A stretch of DNA of 64,000 nt from Flavobacterium gawalongense (GCF_007097265.1 NZ_VJZP01000011.1:1-64000); one strand, 5' to 3'. Shown: positions 17,000 to 25,026, counted from the first letter of the stretch. The notes: generated from the letters alone by a model not told the origin. Numbers and translations: made by a program.

Positions 17000-17065
17000 C
17001 AAAGTTGAGAATGATAAAGAAGAAAAGTGTTACAATACTTTTTATAAAATTTATATTATTCACAC
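17000..17065 (-). promoter_or_regulatory. Stress-type promoter, site 2 (PorT-family barrel)
   Basis: -7-like box CAACTTTG and the 37-bp element at 17029-17065. Half-sites GTTACAATAC and TTTATATTAT, the latter continuing TCACAC. The geometry is identical to the other sites. Confidence 0.75.
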
Positions 17066-17128
17066 CTTTTAGTAATCACGGGGTTTCTTAAAAGTTTGTT
17101 TTATACTATTCAGGAATAATTTGAACAA

Positions 17129-17159
17129 AAAAAGGCGAGTTAAAAAAACTCGCCTTTTT
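17129..17159 (-). terminator. Terminator of the coiled-coil lipoprotein gene
   Basis: 13-bp stem AAAAAGGCGAGTT / AACTCGCCTTTTT with a 5-nt A loop. U-rich runs on both sides make it potentially bidirectional. It is 22 nt past the lipoprotein stop. Confidence 0.85.
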
Positions 17160-17180
17160 AAAAATTATTTCTTTTTTGTA

Positions 17181-17645
17181 TTAATTTTTATTGTCAACCG
17201 TCATGTCTTTTAAAGCCTTACCCAGTTCACTCATATCATGATTGTATTCGCGTTTAAATGATTCCCAATCACTGCTTCTATCATTTTTATAGGTTTCAAC
17301 TTTAGCTTCAATATCGTTGTTTTTTTGTTCCAGTTCCTCAATTTTTTTTGCATACATCGCATCAATTGAATTCCCGGTTTTTTTCATCTTGGCTTTCAAC
17401 TCCGCTATTCTAATTTCATTTTCATTGACTTTTGCAGCAGTTTCGTTTTTGAATGTTTGCCATTCTTCTGCAGTTGCTTCTTTTCTTGCTTCCATCAATT
17501 CTTCTTTGGCTTCTTGCACATCTCCTCGAGCATCAGCTACTTTATCTTTAGCTTCCTGTTCTTTTTTTGTAGAAGTCTGACATCCCACTAGTACTGATCC
17601 TGCCATAAATGTTGTTAGAGCAAGAGTATAAATTGTTTTCTTCAT
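17181..17645 (-). CDS. Coiled-coil lipoprotein of unknown function
   Basis: 154 aa starting MKKTIYTLALTTF, with lipobox LVGC (Cys22). The remainder is highly charged and helical (AKDKVADARGDVQEAKEEL, KNETAAKVNENEIRIAELKA), predicting a long coiled coil. The open frame extends 20 codons further upstream, but the signal peptide fixes this start. It is probably periplasmic and membrane anchored. The neighbours (CsbD, PorT barrel) suggest an envelope stress role; no specific function is recognised. Confidence 0.75.
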   Translation of the reverse strand: MKKTIYTLALTTFMAGSVLVGCQTSTKKEQEAKDKVADARGDVQEAKEELMEARKEATAEEWQTFKNETAAKVNENEIRIAELKAKMKKTGNSIDAMYAKKIEELEQKNNDIEAKVETYKNDRSSDWESFKREYNHDMSELGKALKDMTVDNKN

Positions 17646-17708
17646 TTGGAATAATTTTAAGTTTAATTTTTTTGAAGTGATTGAAAAAGCTTTTTCTTTT
17701 ACCATTTT

Positions 17709-17751
17709 ATAATTCAGCCTAGAACAATTTAGTTATGCTAGGTTGAATTAT
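17709..17751. other. 14-bp inverted repeat between csbD and the coiled-coil lipoprotein gene
   Basis: ATAATTCAGCCTAG and CTAGGTTGAATTAT pair with a single mismatch that is a G-U pair in RNA, around a 15-nt loop. No U-tract follows. It could be a processing or termination hairpin for csbD or a protein-binding palindrome for the lipoprotein gene. Confidence 0.5.
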
Positions 17752-17823
17752 TTAACGGTATTAACCTAAGATCAATGAGATAGAAATAGTTGCAAATAAT
17801 AGGAAATATTAAAATGCAATTAT

Positions 17824-18009
17824 TTAAAGGGATTTAATAATTTTAAGTAATTCCTCCTTGGTTTTACTTAATTTTATTTGAAGTTTTCCAATCATTTCCT
17901 CTTTCATACCTTCTTTAAAAAGTAAATCATTTTCAGTTAAAGCTGCGAATTTTTGTTTTAATTTTCCTTTTTGCTCTTCCCAATTTCCTTCAAGTTCTAT
18001 AGTATTCAT
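17824..18009 (-). CDS. csbD: CsbD-family stress protein
   Basis: 61-aa CsbD-like protein: NTIELEGNWEEQKGKLKQKF followed by a short acidic-basic helix, the family pattern. CsbD was first described as a sigma-B-dependent general stress protein in Bacillus; the molecular role is unknown. The frame is open to 18048, but that start would lie upstream of the predicted transcript start (about 18044), and the family begins at MNTIELEG. The shared stress-type promoter precedes it. Confidence 0.88.
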   Translation of the reverse strand: MNTIELEGNWEEQKGKLKQKFAALTENDLLFKEGMKEEMIGKLQIKLSKTKEELLKIIKSL

Positions 18010-18050
18010 TTCAATTTTATTTAAGTCACAAAAAAATATTCGTAACACTA

Positions 18051-18116
18051 CAAAGATGCGAGAATAGGTAATAAAATGACTTATAGAATTTTAGATAAGA
18101 CTTATATTATTCACAT
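18051..18116 (-). promoter_or_regulatory. Stress-type promoter, site 3 (csbD)
   Basis: -7-like box CATCTTTG and the 37-bp element at 18080-18116. Half-sites CTTATAGAAT and CTTATATTAT, the latter continuing TCACAT. Predicted leader about 35 nt. Confidence 0.75.
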
Positions 18117-18437
18117 ATTTATTTCAGAAACGAGACTTAAAATTGGATAATAATTAAATAGGAATCGGTATTTCAATTATTAAATATTGTGATTTTTCTT
18201 TCAGGATTATTTAAGAAAAATTTATTGTTTTTGGAAAAATGATAAATAAAATATTTTCATCAAATTCTCTGTTTTTATAGAAAGCTCTATTGTTTTTCGT
18301 TCCGGTTTTATTTCTGAATTTATTAGGTATTGTTGGCTGTTTTAAGGCATAATTACCAGTTAAGCGGAAAATTGGTTAAATGATTTTTGGATAATAACTA
18401 AACTTAAAAATATAATTTCATAAATAATGGCTCCAAA
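18117..18437. other. Intergenic region with no gene
   Basis: About 320 bp of A+T-rich sequence upstream of the csbD promoter. I see no ORF, hairpin with U-tract or repeat that I can support. Confidence 0.5.
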
Positions 18438-18659
18438 TTATTTATCTTTTATGTCAATATGATTTGGAACATATTCTTTTAGTATTGAATTCAAAGATTC
18501 ATAATAATCTTTCAGCGTTTTAATATTTATTTTAGGATTAATGATATCAGGAATAGTCACAGGCATTTCAATTAAATATTTTGATAATTCAGGATATTCA
18601 TTTTGAATTTTCAAAGTCATTTTTAGAATAGCATCATTAAGTTCTTTTTCAGTTTCCAT
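18438..18659 (-). CDS. Small uncharacterised helical protein
   Basis: 73 aa, acidic, without signal peptide: METEKELNDAILKMTLKIQ, then a segment with EMPVTIPDIINPKINIKTL and a helical end. Sensible amino-acid composition and its place among small stress-type genes suggest it is real. I do not recognise a family. No copy of the shared promoter is seen upstream. Confidence 0.6.
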   Translation of the reverse strand: METEKELNDAILKMTLKIQNEYPELSKYLIEMPVTIPDIINPKINIKTLKDYYESLNSILKEYVPNHIDIKDK

Positions 18660-18717
18660 AATAAATTGAAATTTTAGTTATTTAGAGAAGTATTTTTATT
18701 CGAATCCTAAAAAAATT

Positions 18718-18761
18718 AAATCATTAAAAGCATCGAATATTAATGATGCTTTTAATGATTT
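18718..18761. terminator. Perfect 17-bp hairpin
   Basis: AAATCATTAAAAGCATC / GATGCTTTTAATGATTT around a 10-nt loop, between the DUF4382 gene and the 73-aa gene. It is a strong stem in the intergenic space and may terminate transcription entering from upstream. There is no long U-tract. Confidence 0.5.
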
Positions 18762-18781
18762 AAAAATTTATTTTCTTGTTA

Positions 18782-18823
18782 AAATTGACACTCGATTTCC
18801 ATTTGAAAATGGAGTGTCAATTT
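18782..18823 (-). terminator. Two-part hairpin after the DUF4382 gene
   Basis: Outer stem AAATTGACACTC / GAGTGTCAATTT encloses an inner stem CCATTT / AAATGG. It begins 21 nt after the stop. The U-tract is weak. Confidence 0.5.
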
Positions 18824-18844
18824 AAATGTAACCTGTAATTGCTT

Positions 18845-19615
18845 TTATAACAGTGTTATAGTTCCTATGTCAGCTGTTGCACCTGCTGTTACAATAATAT
18901 CAGTTTTGGTAGCAGCGACAAAAGGTGAAGCAGGAGTAATGGTTATGCTATAGGTTCCAGGAGGAAGTCCCATAACTAAAAATTCGCCATTCTCATTTAC
19001 ATTTGTTGAATAGGATAGAGCTGTGGCTGAAGTTGCTTCAACTACCGCCATTGTACCTATTGGAGTAATTTTACCTTTTATAGAACCACTTATTGCGGTT
19101 TCTATTGTTCTGATAACCGGTTTTAATTTATAAGTCCCATTGCCTGTACTAACAATAGATTTGTTTGCATCAAAATCAAGAAGAACACTATACAAGATAC
19201 CTTGTTGAAGCGTTTGATGAACTTGAAGTTTTAATCCGCTTTGCTCAGCACTTGGAGTGCTCAAAGGATAACTTACATTATTAAGGACAACCGTATTGTT
19301 TGTTCCTAATATAAGTCTTATTTGTCCCACTTTGGATACTTCTAATGAATCAGTAGCAATTAGAGTATCAACTCCGTTAGAAAAATCAAGTAGGTTATAA
19401 ATACCTTTTTTTACATTTAGTGAAACAGTTTCTCCTCCTTCGCCAGTTATTTCTACACCTTGTATGTCAACATTTACTTCATCATATGGGCCTGGTGCAT
19501 CAGTCAATCGTACAGCATAAGGATAACTGGATTTTGTATCATCACTGTTACATGAATTTATTAATAATCCAAGCATGATGAAAGACAGAATAATTTTCAT
19601 TTTTTTCATTTTCAT
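18845..19615 (-). CDS. DUF4382-domain lipoprotein with C-terminal carboxypeptidase-regulatory-like domain
   Basis: 256 aa. Lipobox LINSC (Cys22). Residues about 33-170 form a DUF4382 beta-sandwich (AVRLTDAPGPYDEVNVDIQG, GIYNLLDFSNGVDTLIA, YSVLLDFDANKSIV). Residues about 172-256 resemble a carboxypeptidase-regulatory-like Ig fold (GSIKGKITPIGTMAVVEA, GEFLVMGLPPGTYSITITP). It is probably surface or periplasmic; the function is unknown. The shared stress-type promoter lies upstream. The first Met is kept, although the third or sixth codon could also start. Confidence 0.85.
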   Translation of the reverse strand: MKMKKMKIILSFIMLGLLINSCNSDDTKSSYPYAVRLTDAPGPYDEVNVDIQGVEITGEGGETVSLNVKKGIYNLLDFSNGVDTLIATDSLEVSKVGQIRLILGTNNTVVLNNVSYPLSTPSAEQSGLKLQVHQTLQQGILYSVLLDFDANKSIVSTGNGTYKLKPVIRTIETAISGSIKGKITPIGTMAVVEATSATALSYSTNVNENGEFLVMGLPPGTYSITITPASPFVAATKTDIIVTAGATADIGTITLL

Positions 19616-19650
19616 TTTTTTTAAGTTTATAAAACATTTTCTTAACTAAG

Positions 19651-19716
19651 TAAAGATAGTACCAACTTGAAAGCGAAGTGTTATAGAATTTTAGTATAAA
19701 GTTGTAGGATTCACTC
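19651..19716 (-). promoter_or_regulatory. Stress-type promoter, site 4 (DUF4382 lipoprotein)
   Basis: -7-like box TATCTTTA and the 37-bp element at 19680-19716. Half-sites GTTATAGAAT and GTTGTAGGAT, the latter continuing TCACTC. This is the best match of the eleven to the TA of the -7 consensus. Confidence 0.75.
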
Positions 19717-19888
19717 TTTGAAAGTTTGAAAAATAAGTATTTTCTTAAACTATAGATTTTCCTATTTCGGTAAAAAGTTCTAATTTTCTTTTTAAGCTGC
19801 AATAAATTAGAATACATTCTTTGTAATATTTTTTAACGATACTTTTAGTTTTGAATGTTTAATTGCCAGCGAACTTTTTAAAATTAAA

Positions 19889-20773
19889 TTATTTTGTCAC
19901 TTCATTTTCATCAACAATTTTTAATTCCTTTTTCATTTCTAATTCTTCCTGTCGATCTAATTCCTCCAGTTTTTTATTTTCCTCTTTTCTCTTTTTATTG
20001 AAATAGCCTCTTAATAGAAAATTATGTTTAGCAGCCTCTATAACTTCATTAAGTCCCTCTGTTCCTGTTTTGACATTTGTTAAGGTTGAATCAATCGTTC
20101 GCCCCATTTTTTCATCAGTAACTAATTTGGATAAAGCACCTTTTCCACTATTCATTTTAGTAGTGAAATTGGCAAATTCATTTGAACTGCTTTCTAAGTT
20201 CGCAAGCGTTTGTGTTATACTGTTAGCAAACTCTTTGTCCGTCATCAATTTAGATACCATACCATTTCCAGTGTTCATATTGGAACTAAATTTTGCAAGT
20301 TCGGTTGTAATAATTCCGGCATTATCTACACTGGTTTTCACACTGCTCATAACGTCTTCCATATCTATAGCTTTTCTCGAGGCAATTATGTCATTGTCTT
20401 TTACCATTTGCTTAGAGTTAGCACCAGCATAGATAGTTAATACTTTATCCCCCATTAATCCATCCGAACCAATACTGGCTATAGCATCAGTTTTAATAAA
20501 CTTTCGTACCTCCTCTTTTATCAATAATTTCACTACCACAGATGAATCTGTAACTAATTCTATTTCGCTTACCGTTCCTATATTGATACCTGAAAACCGT
20601 ACATTATTACCCACTTCAAGACCGCTTACGGATTTAAAGTTTGATTTTAAATGAAACGTTGAACCAAATAGATTTTTTTGTTTTCCAACAAAATATAATG
20701 CTGAAACAAAAAGTACTAATCCAATTATAACAAACATTCCCAATTTCCATTGAAACCCAGATTCTTTATTCAT
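19889..20773 (-). CDS. mlaD: MlaD-type MCE-domain lipid-transport protein
   Basis: 294 aa. An N-terminal membrane anchor (about 11-28) is followed by one MCE domain (about 38-120: LKSNFKSVSGLEVGNNVRFS, GINIGTVSEIEL, IGSDGLMGDKVLTI) and a long helical tail with two similar segments (NTGNGMVSKLMTDKEFANSI and NSGKGALSKLVTDEKMGRTI). It is the substrate-binding part of an Mla-type ABC system that moves phospholipids between the membranes. It follows mlaF by 20 nt in a three-gene operon. Confidence 0.9.
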   Translation of the reverse strand: MNKESGFQWKLGMFVIIGLVLFVSALYFVGKQKNLFGSTFHLKSNFKSVSGLEVGNNVRFSGINIGTVSEIELVTDSSVVVKLLIKEEVRKFIKTDAIASIGSDGLMGDKVLTIYAGANSKQMVKDNDIIASRKAIDMEDVMSSVKTSVDNAGIITTELAKFSSNMNTGNGMVSKLMTDKEFANSITQTLANLESSSNEFANFTTKMNSGKGALSKLVTDEKMGRTIDSTLTNVKTGTEGLNEVIEAAKHNFLLRGYFNKKRKEENKKLEELDRQEELEMKKELKIVDENEVTK

Positions 20774-20793
20774 AACTTTTAATTTATTTTTTA

Positions 20794-21570
20794 TTAACTA
20801 AAAAAAGAACGTACCCATTCGTCGTCACTTTTCTCGAGTTCTTCATAACTGCCCTCAGCATGAATTACACCATCTTTTAAAATCATTAATCTATCGCTGG
20901 TGTGTTTTGCACAAGCCATATCGTGCGTAATTATAATAGAAGTTGTTTTGTTTTTTTTCTGTATATCTAATAATAATTCACTTATTTCTCTGGAAGTTAT
21001 TGTGTCCAATCCTGTTGTAGGTTCATCATACAATACTATTTCAGGTTTTAGAATCAGTGTTCTTGCAAGTCCAATTCTTTTTCGCATTCCGCCTGATAGT
21101 TCAGAAGGCATTTTATCAATAGCATCCGCTAATCCTACATTCTCTAATACTTCTCTAATTTCAAGCTCTAACTCTTTAGGAGATAAACCCTTTACATGCC
21201 GTTTTAAAGTAAAACCAAGATTTTCCCGAACGCTCATCGAATCATATAAAGCCGCATTTTGAAAAAGAAATCCAATCCTTATCCGAATCTCATTGAGTTC
21301 GTTAGTATCTATTTTTGTGATGTCGGTATCAAATACCTTTATTTCTCCCTTATCTGCAACTACCAATCCCACTAAACACTTTATAGTTATTGATTTGCCT
21401 GATCCGGATCTTCCTAAAATCACTAAGTTTTCTCCTTTATTTACGGAAAGATTAATTCCTTTCAACACCTCATTTTTCCCAAAAGATTTATACAAATCCT
21501 TTATTTCTATTACGGGAACATTTTTATTAGTTGCTGTCTGAGAATCTGTATTTGTTTTTTCTTGTATCAT
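20794..21570 (-). CDS. mlaF: MlaF-type ABC transporter ATPase
   Basis: 258 aa. Walker A LGRSGSGKS, Q-loop FLFQNAAL, signature LSGGMRKRIGLA, Walker B EIVLYDEPTTGLD and H-loop IITHDM are all present. The sequence PTTGLDTITSREISELL is characteristic of MlaF-like ATPases. It drives lipid transport together with the MlaE permease, whose gene ends 2 nt upstream, and MlaD. The N-terminal ~18 residues are low-complexity polar sequence. Confidence 0.93.
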   Translation of the reverse strand: MIQEKTNTDSQTATNKNVPVIEIKDLYKSFGKNEVLKGINLSVNKGENLVILGRSGSGKSITIKCLVGLVVADKGEIKVFDTDITKIDTNELNEIRIRIGFLFQNAALYDSMSVRENLGFTLKRHVKGLSPKELELEIREVLENVGLADAIDKMPSELSGGMRKRIGLARTLILKPEIVLYDEPTTGLDTITSREISELLLDIQKKNKTTSIIITHDMACAKHTSDRLMILKDGVIHAEGSYEELEKSDDEWVRSFFS

Positions 21571-21572
21571 TT

Positions 21573-22331
21573 TTAGAAGAATAAATCAGTTAATTGAACC
21601 GCAATCATGTCTATAATAAATATAGTCAGTGAAGCTGTTACTACTGCTGAATTGGCTGCTTTACCCACGCTTTCTGTTCCATTTGCTGCCATATAACCCT
21701 TATAACAACCTATCATTCCAATAAAAAAACCAAAGAAAAAAGTTTTAATAGTCGCTGGAAAAATATCCAAAAATGTAATTGATTCCAGAACTTGGGAAGT
21801 GTAACGAAAGAGGGTAACATCACTATGCATATTCAAACCTATATATCCACCATACATTCCAATACCATCTGCGAATATCACTAAAAGAGGAACCATGATT
21901 GTAGTGGCCAAAATCCGTGTAACTACAAGGTATTTATAAGGATTTATAGCTGCAACTTCCATAGCATCAATTTGTTCTGTCACTTTCATCGAACCTAACT
22001 CTGCACCAATTCCGGAAGAAATTTTCCCGGCACAAATTAAGGCTGTAATCACGGGAGCAATTTCTCTTATTAGCGAGAGCGCAACCATACCAGGTAACCA
22101 AGATTCTGCACCAAATTTTGCCAATGTTGGTCTCGATTGGAGTGTAAGTACTAATCCCATTATAAAACCAGTAATAGTTACTAAAGGCAGAGATTTATAA
22201 CCAATTATATAGCATTGTTTAATAAACTCTTTTATTTCATATGGGGGTGTAAAGACTTCGCGAAAAAACTGTGTTGTAAACAGCGTTACTTTACCAACAT
22301 CGTTAAAAATATTTTTTAAATAAATAATCAA
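21573..22331 (-). CDS. mlaE: MlaE-type permease
   Basis: 252-aa integral membrane protein of the MlaE family: five to six hydrophobic segments and the hallmark GKISSGIGAELGSMKVTEQI followed by DAMEVAAINPYKYLVVTRIL. It is first in an mlaEFD operon for phospholipid trafficking. I found no mlaC or mlaB in the window, as is common in Bacteroidota. No stress-type promoter is seen upstream. Confidence 0.92.
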   Translation of the reverse strand: MIIYLKNIFNDVGKVTLFTTQFFREVFTPPYEIKEFIKQCYIIGYKSLPLVTITGFIMGLVLTLQSRPTLAKFGAESWLPGMVALSLIREIAPVITALICAGKISSGIGAELGSMKVTEQIDAMEVAAINPYKYLVVTRILATTIMVPLLVIFADGIGMYGGYIGLNMHSDVTLFRYTSQVLESITFLDIFPATIKTFFFGFFIGMIGCYKGYMAANGTESVGKAANSAVVTASLTIFIIDMIAVQLTDLFF

Positions 22332-22637
22332 AATAGTATGTTTTAATTGAGATTAATGAATTGTATGCGGTTGATAGATTTTATAATTTATTTGATTTTA
22401 TGAGTAGAATAAAATCACATTTCTAATTTTAATAATTTCCAGATTGCCGAACGCAAGAGGAGGTATGTAGGAGGTAGGATTCAATCTTGGTTTCTTAAAC
22501 CAATGATTTCTATTAGACAACAATAAAGCCCTAGAAAGTATCTTCAGAATCTTCAACACTTAAAAAAACAATATGTATTTTGCTTATTTAGAGTACTATA
22601 CTTTCAAAAGATGACTATTCCTTAATTTAAATAATGT
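22332..22637. other. Intergenic region with no gene
   Basis: 306 bp between the DUF2383 gene stop and the mlaE start. It contains a purine-rich tandem stretch (AGGAGGTATGTAGGAGGTAGG at about 22458-22478) of unknown meaning and no supported ORF or promoter. Confidence 0.45.
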
Positions 22638-23108
22638 TTAATAGAAATGTTTATTTTTTATTAATACATCTCTTAAAACTCTTATTTTATTATTGTCTAT
22701 ATTGATTAATAGGTATTGCTTTCTTAACATAATCTGTTGTTCAAAATTTAGATTTTCAAGATTATGAATTAATACATTATTATAGTGTTCTTCGGCTCTG
22801 TTTTCATTAGACTCACATGAATTAATTATGTCCTTACAATCTTTACAAATAAATGCAGTCTTTAGATTAATCCAAAACTTAAAGAAAAACCCATTAATTT
22901 TAATTGCTTCTTTTGGAATTCCTCCTAATTTTTTAATTTCCTTTATAAGTTCTGATTTGCATTTTTGACTGGTTTGTTGAAATTCAAAAAACATGTTTTT
23001 TAAGCTATATTTTTCTGTCGCTTTTGAAGCAGTTTTATACCCTTCGATTCTATCGTTATTAATTTTGATGAGTGTATTTAACACTTCAATTGATTTATCT
23101 ATATTCAT
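22638..23108 (-). CDS. PA2169-family / DUF2383 four-helix-bundle protein
   Basis: 156 aa beginning MNIDKSIEVLNTLIKINNDR, then IEGYKTASKAT, the usual N-terminus of this ferritin-like four-helix family. It is often found in stress clusters with Dps and YciE/F, and its biochemical role is not established. The open frame extends 10 codons further upstream, but alignment with relatives favours this Met. The segment KDCKDIINSCESNENRAEEH carries three of the protein's few cysteines. The shared stress-type promoter lies upstream. Confidence 0.8.
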   Translation of the reverse strand: MNIDKSIEVLNTLIKINNDRIEGYKTASKATEKYSLKNMFFEFQQTSQKCKSELIKEIKKLGGIPKEAIKINGFFFKFWINLKTAFICKDCKDIINSCESNENRAEEHYNNVLIHNLENLNFEQQIMLRKQYLLINIDNNKIRVLRDVLIKNKHFY

Positions 23109-23164
23109 TTTTTTTATTTTTAAATTATTGATTACCAATTTTATGCATTCTAATTAAAACATAG

Positions 23165-23230
23165 TAAAGGTGAGAAGATAGAAAATAAAAAGTGTTACAT
23201 AACTTTATAAAGAAATTATAATATTCACAG
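23165..23230 (-). promoter_or_regulatory. Stress-type promoter, site 5 (DUF2383 protein)
   Basis: -7-like box CACCTTTA and the 37-bp element at 23194-23230. Half-sites GTTACATAAC and ATTATAATAT, the latter continuing TCACAG. Confidence 0.72.
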
Positions 23231-23243
23231 TTTTTTAGAATAG

Positions 23244-23465
23244 TTAAACGCTTTTTTTATTGCCAATAACAATCAAAACAACGCCAACTACAGCTAGTAC
23301 AACACCTACGATGGGTGACCATTCTAATGGATGATTTACTTCTTTATTTATTTGGATTGGACCTAAGTCAACTACTTTTTCAGTAGTTACAAGATTGAAG
23401 CTATTGTATAGCAACATAAGTACTCCTATTATTGTCATTATGATTCCTATGGTTCTTGTTTGCAT
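23244..23465 (-). CDS. Small two-helix membrane protein
   Basis: 73 aa. TM1 about 6-22 (IGIIMTIIGVLMLLYNSF), a short polar loop with KVVDLGPIQINKEVNHPLEW, TM2 about 50-68 (IVGVVLAVVGVVLIVIGN). Its layout resembles DUF3185-like stress-cluster membrane proteins; the family identity is tentative. It follows the 127-aa gene by 54 nt and is probably transcribed with it. Confidence 0.7.
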   Translation of the reverse strand: MQTRTIGIIMTIIGVLMLLYNSFNLVTTEKVVDLGPIQINKEVNHPLEWSPIVGVVLAVVGVVLIVIGNKKSV

Positions 23466-23519
23466 TTTTTTTATTATTTAAAATTATTTATGTTTAAAAG
23501 TGATTTTGTGAAAATGAAA

Positions 23520-23903
23520 TTAGGCCCTTGAAAAATACTCTCTAACAAAATCATGTTGTTGATTTTCCGTCATTTTATCAGTATTTTTAATTTCGAATTT
23601 AATTTTTAAAAAACGTTCATCTTCACTCAAAATATCAAATAGCTCCACTTTTGCATCAGTAGGACCAAAGAGAATTACACGTTTATAATTTTTTATCGCT
23701 TCACCTATCTTTTTGTAATAATCAGAAAGTTGTTGCTTCTGTTTATTATGCATCAAACTTTTGCTCTTTGCTAAACTTTTGTTTTTCAGTTGATTTGTAA
23801 ACTTTGATTCAATGGTTTCTATTTCAAAGTGTTTTGATGTAAATTCCATTAAATGAGCAATGGAATGATCCATCCAGACACCTAATTTTTTTGTTGTTTT
23901 CAT
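23520..23903 (-). CDS. Small protein resembling the eRF1-domain-1-like 'translational machinery' family
   Basis: 127 aa. The start KKLGVWMDHSIAHLMEFTS matches the 'VWxDHxxAxxxxF' opening of small stress-linked proteins annotated as translational machinery or host-attachment-like (eRF1_1-type fold). The middle is basic (NKSLAKSKSLMHNKQKQQL) and the C-terminal half contains YKRVILFGPTDAKVELFDIL. The resemblance is from pattern only and no activity can be assigned. It is the first gene after the shared promoter and is followed by a two-helix membrane protein. Confidence 0.6.
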   Translation of the reverse strand: MKTTKKLGVWMDHSIAHLMEFTSKHFEIETIESKFTNQLKNKSLAKSKSLMHNKQKQQLSDYYKKIGEAIKNYKRVILFGPTDAKVELFDILSEDERFLKIKFEIKNTDKMTENQQHDFVREYFSRA

Positions 23904-23974
23904 ATTGATTTTTTTTATGATAATAGATGTTATATGGTTTAGCAGCTAATTATAATTAATGAATTACAATACTC

Positions 23975-24040
23975 TAAAGTTCAGTGATCTATTGCTAAAA
24001 ATCATTATATAACTTTATGGAAAGATTATATAATTCACAT
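23975..24040 (-). promoter_or_regulatory. Stress-type promoter, site 6 (127-aa protein and membrane protein)
   Basis: -7-like box GAACTTTA and the 37-bp element at 24004-24040. Half-sites ATTATATAAC and ATTATATAAT, the latter continuing TCACAT. The two half-sites differ by one base. Confidence 0.75.
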
Positions 24041-24217
24041 GTTTTTAAATTATGAGTAAATTAATTAATTTAAAAGAATTGGAATTTTTATGGAATTGTT
24101 TAGACTTTAATTCGAACTGATTTTAGAATTGACATTTGAGTGTTTATTAATTCAAATAACAAATTCAAATGGTGTGATTCATTAAAATAATAATTGAAAA
24201 AACTATCGTTACTCCAC

Positions 24218-24244
24218 AAAAAAAGGCTGTTATCACCAACAGCC
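24218..24244 (-). terminator. Terminator of the decayed ompA gene
   Basis: Stem GGCTGTT / AACAGCC with a 6-nt loop, followed on the minus strand by TTTTTTTGTGG. It begins 41 nt after the stop of the OmpA fragment, so the unit still has both promoter and terminator. Confidence 0.8.
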
Positions 24245-24284
24245 CCTTAACCAAACCCAAAAAACCAACCTAATCTTACTATCT

Positions 24285-24574
24285 TTAGTAGTTCATTTTC
24301 AACTCTACTCTTCTATTTTTTGCACGACCTAAAGCAGTTTTGTTACTCGCTATCGGTTTACTTTCACCAAAACCAATTGCTGTCAATCTAGAGCCCACAA
24401 TATCTTTTTCCATTAAATATTTTTTTACACATTCAGTATGTTTTTGAGATAATTCTAAATTGAATGCATCGCTACCATTGCTATCTGCATGACCTTCAGT
24501 AACTAGTTTTATTAATTAAATTTACTAATTCATCCAATTGTACTAAAGAAGCAACTTTTAATTTGTTGTTATTA
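24285..24574 (-). pseudogene. Decayed OmpA-domain gene (C-terminal fragment with frameshift)
   Basis: The distal frame encodes an OmpA C-terminal domain: LVTEGHADSNGSDAFNLELS, VGSRLTAIGFGESKPIASN, LGRAKNRRVELKMNY, then stop. Upstream the same domain continues in another frame (KVASLVQLDELVNLI) and hits TGA, so one frameshift or small deletion splits it. The beta-barrel or signal-peptide part expected upstream is absent: the predicted transcript start is only about 25 nt before the coding remnant. An apparent ATG at 24595-24597 would lie upstream of that start. A deletion that brought the promoter next to the 3' end of an ompA gene explains this best. Confidence 0.8.
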
Positions 24575-24581
24575 TTTAAAG

Positions 24582-24647
24582 CAAAGATGGCTAACATGGA
24601 AACGATAAATGTTATAGAACTTCAGTAATAAGTTACATCATTCCCAC
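24582..24647 (-). promoter_or_regulatory. Stress-type promoter, site 7 (decayed ompA)
   Basis: -7-like box CATCTTTG and the 37-bp element at 24611-24647. Half-sites GTTATAGAAC and GTTACATCAT, the latter continuing TCCCAC. The promoter is intact although its gene is broken. Confidence 0.72.
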
Positions 24648-24712
24648 ATTTTATTATTGCGTTTTCAATTCAAAAAAAAATTAGATAATCCTATTATAAA
24701 TTTCAAAAAAAA

Positions 24713-24786
24713 TAGAACCATTAAAAACTAGTTTTCAATTAACCGCTCTGGGAGGGAGGTTTGAAAAAAGTTTTTTAATGGTTCTA
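24713..24786. other. Long stem-loop with GC-rich loop, candidate terminator or small RNA
   Basis: Arms TAGAACCATTAAAAACT (24713-24729) and AGTTTTTTAATGGTTCTA (24769-24786) pair over 17 bp with one bulged T. The 39-nt loop holds CCGCTCTGGGAGGGAGGTTT, unusually G-rich for this region. It lies 42 nt past the stop of the 55-aa gene that follows dps, so it may end that transcript. No simple U-tract follows. Confidence 0.45.
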
Positions 24787-24828
24787 ATTTATATTTAAAA
24801 AATAGAGAGAACTTGATTAAGTAAACAA

Positions 24829-24996
24829 TTACATCATTTTGCCGTTTACGATTTCATCATATTTGGCAAAGTTTTCTTTTTCAAAGTCAGTTTCTATTGT
24901 CGATTGATCTTCTTCAAGATATTTTTTGGGAGTTATTTTTCCAACTTTACAATAACTATTTGAGGCTAAGTAAACTTCGTTTTCTGATTTTTCCAT
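24829..24996 (-). CDS. Very small acidic protein downstream of dps
   Basis: 55 aa with ATG start: MEKSENEVYLASNSYCKVGK, then ITPKKYLEEDQSTIETDFEK and a C-terminus FAKYDEIVNGKMM. There is no signal peptide or membrane helix, and it has one Cys. It begins 30 nt after the dps stop in the same orientation and so probably shares the dps stress promoter. I do not recognise the family. The codon pattern and position argue that it is translated, but the evidence is modest. Confidence 0.5.
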   Translation of the reverse strand: MEKSENEVYLASNSYCKVGKITPKKYLEEDQSTIETDFEKENFAKYDEIVNGKMM

Positions 24997-25026
24997 TTTA
25001 TTTATGAATTAATTTTTTAGTTTAAA

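Noticed and set aside
19548..19817. 89-codon minus-strand ORF overlapping the DUF4382 start
   Set aside because: It runs through the stress promoter, has a composition of random A+T-rich sequence (many K, Y, F) and overlaps a well-supported lipoprotein gene.
22384..22420. ATCACAT-ending sequence upstream of mlaE as a twelfth promoter site
   Set aside because: The upstream half-site TTAYANNAY is absent, so it does not fit the pattern.
24285..24597. Short ORF starting with ATG at 24597 (MLAIFALNNNNKLKV)
   Set aside because: The predicted transcript from the stress promoter starts downstream of this ATG, and the frame ends after 33 codons. It is the upstream part of the broken OmpA domain, not a separate gene.
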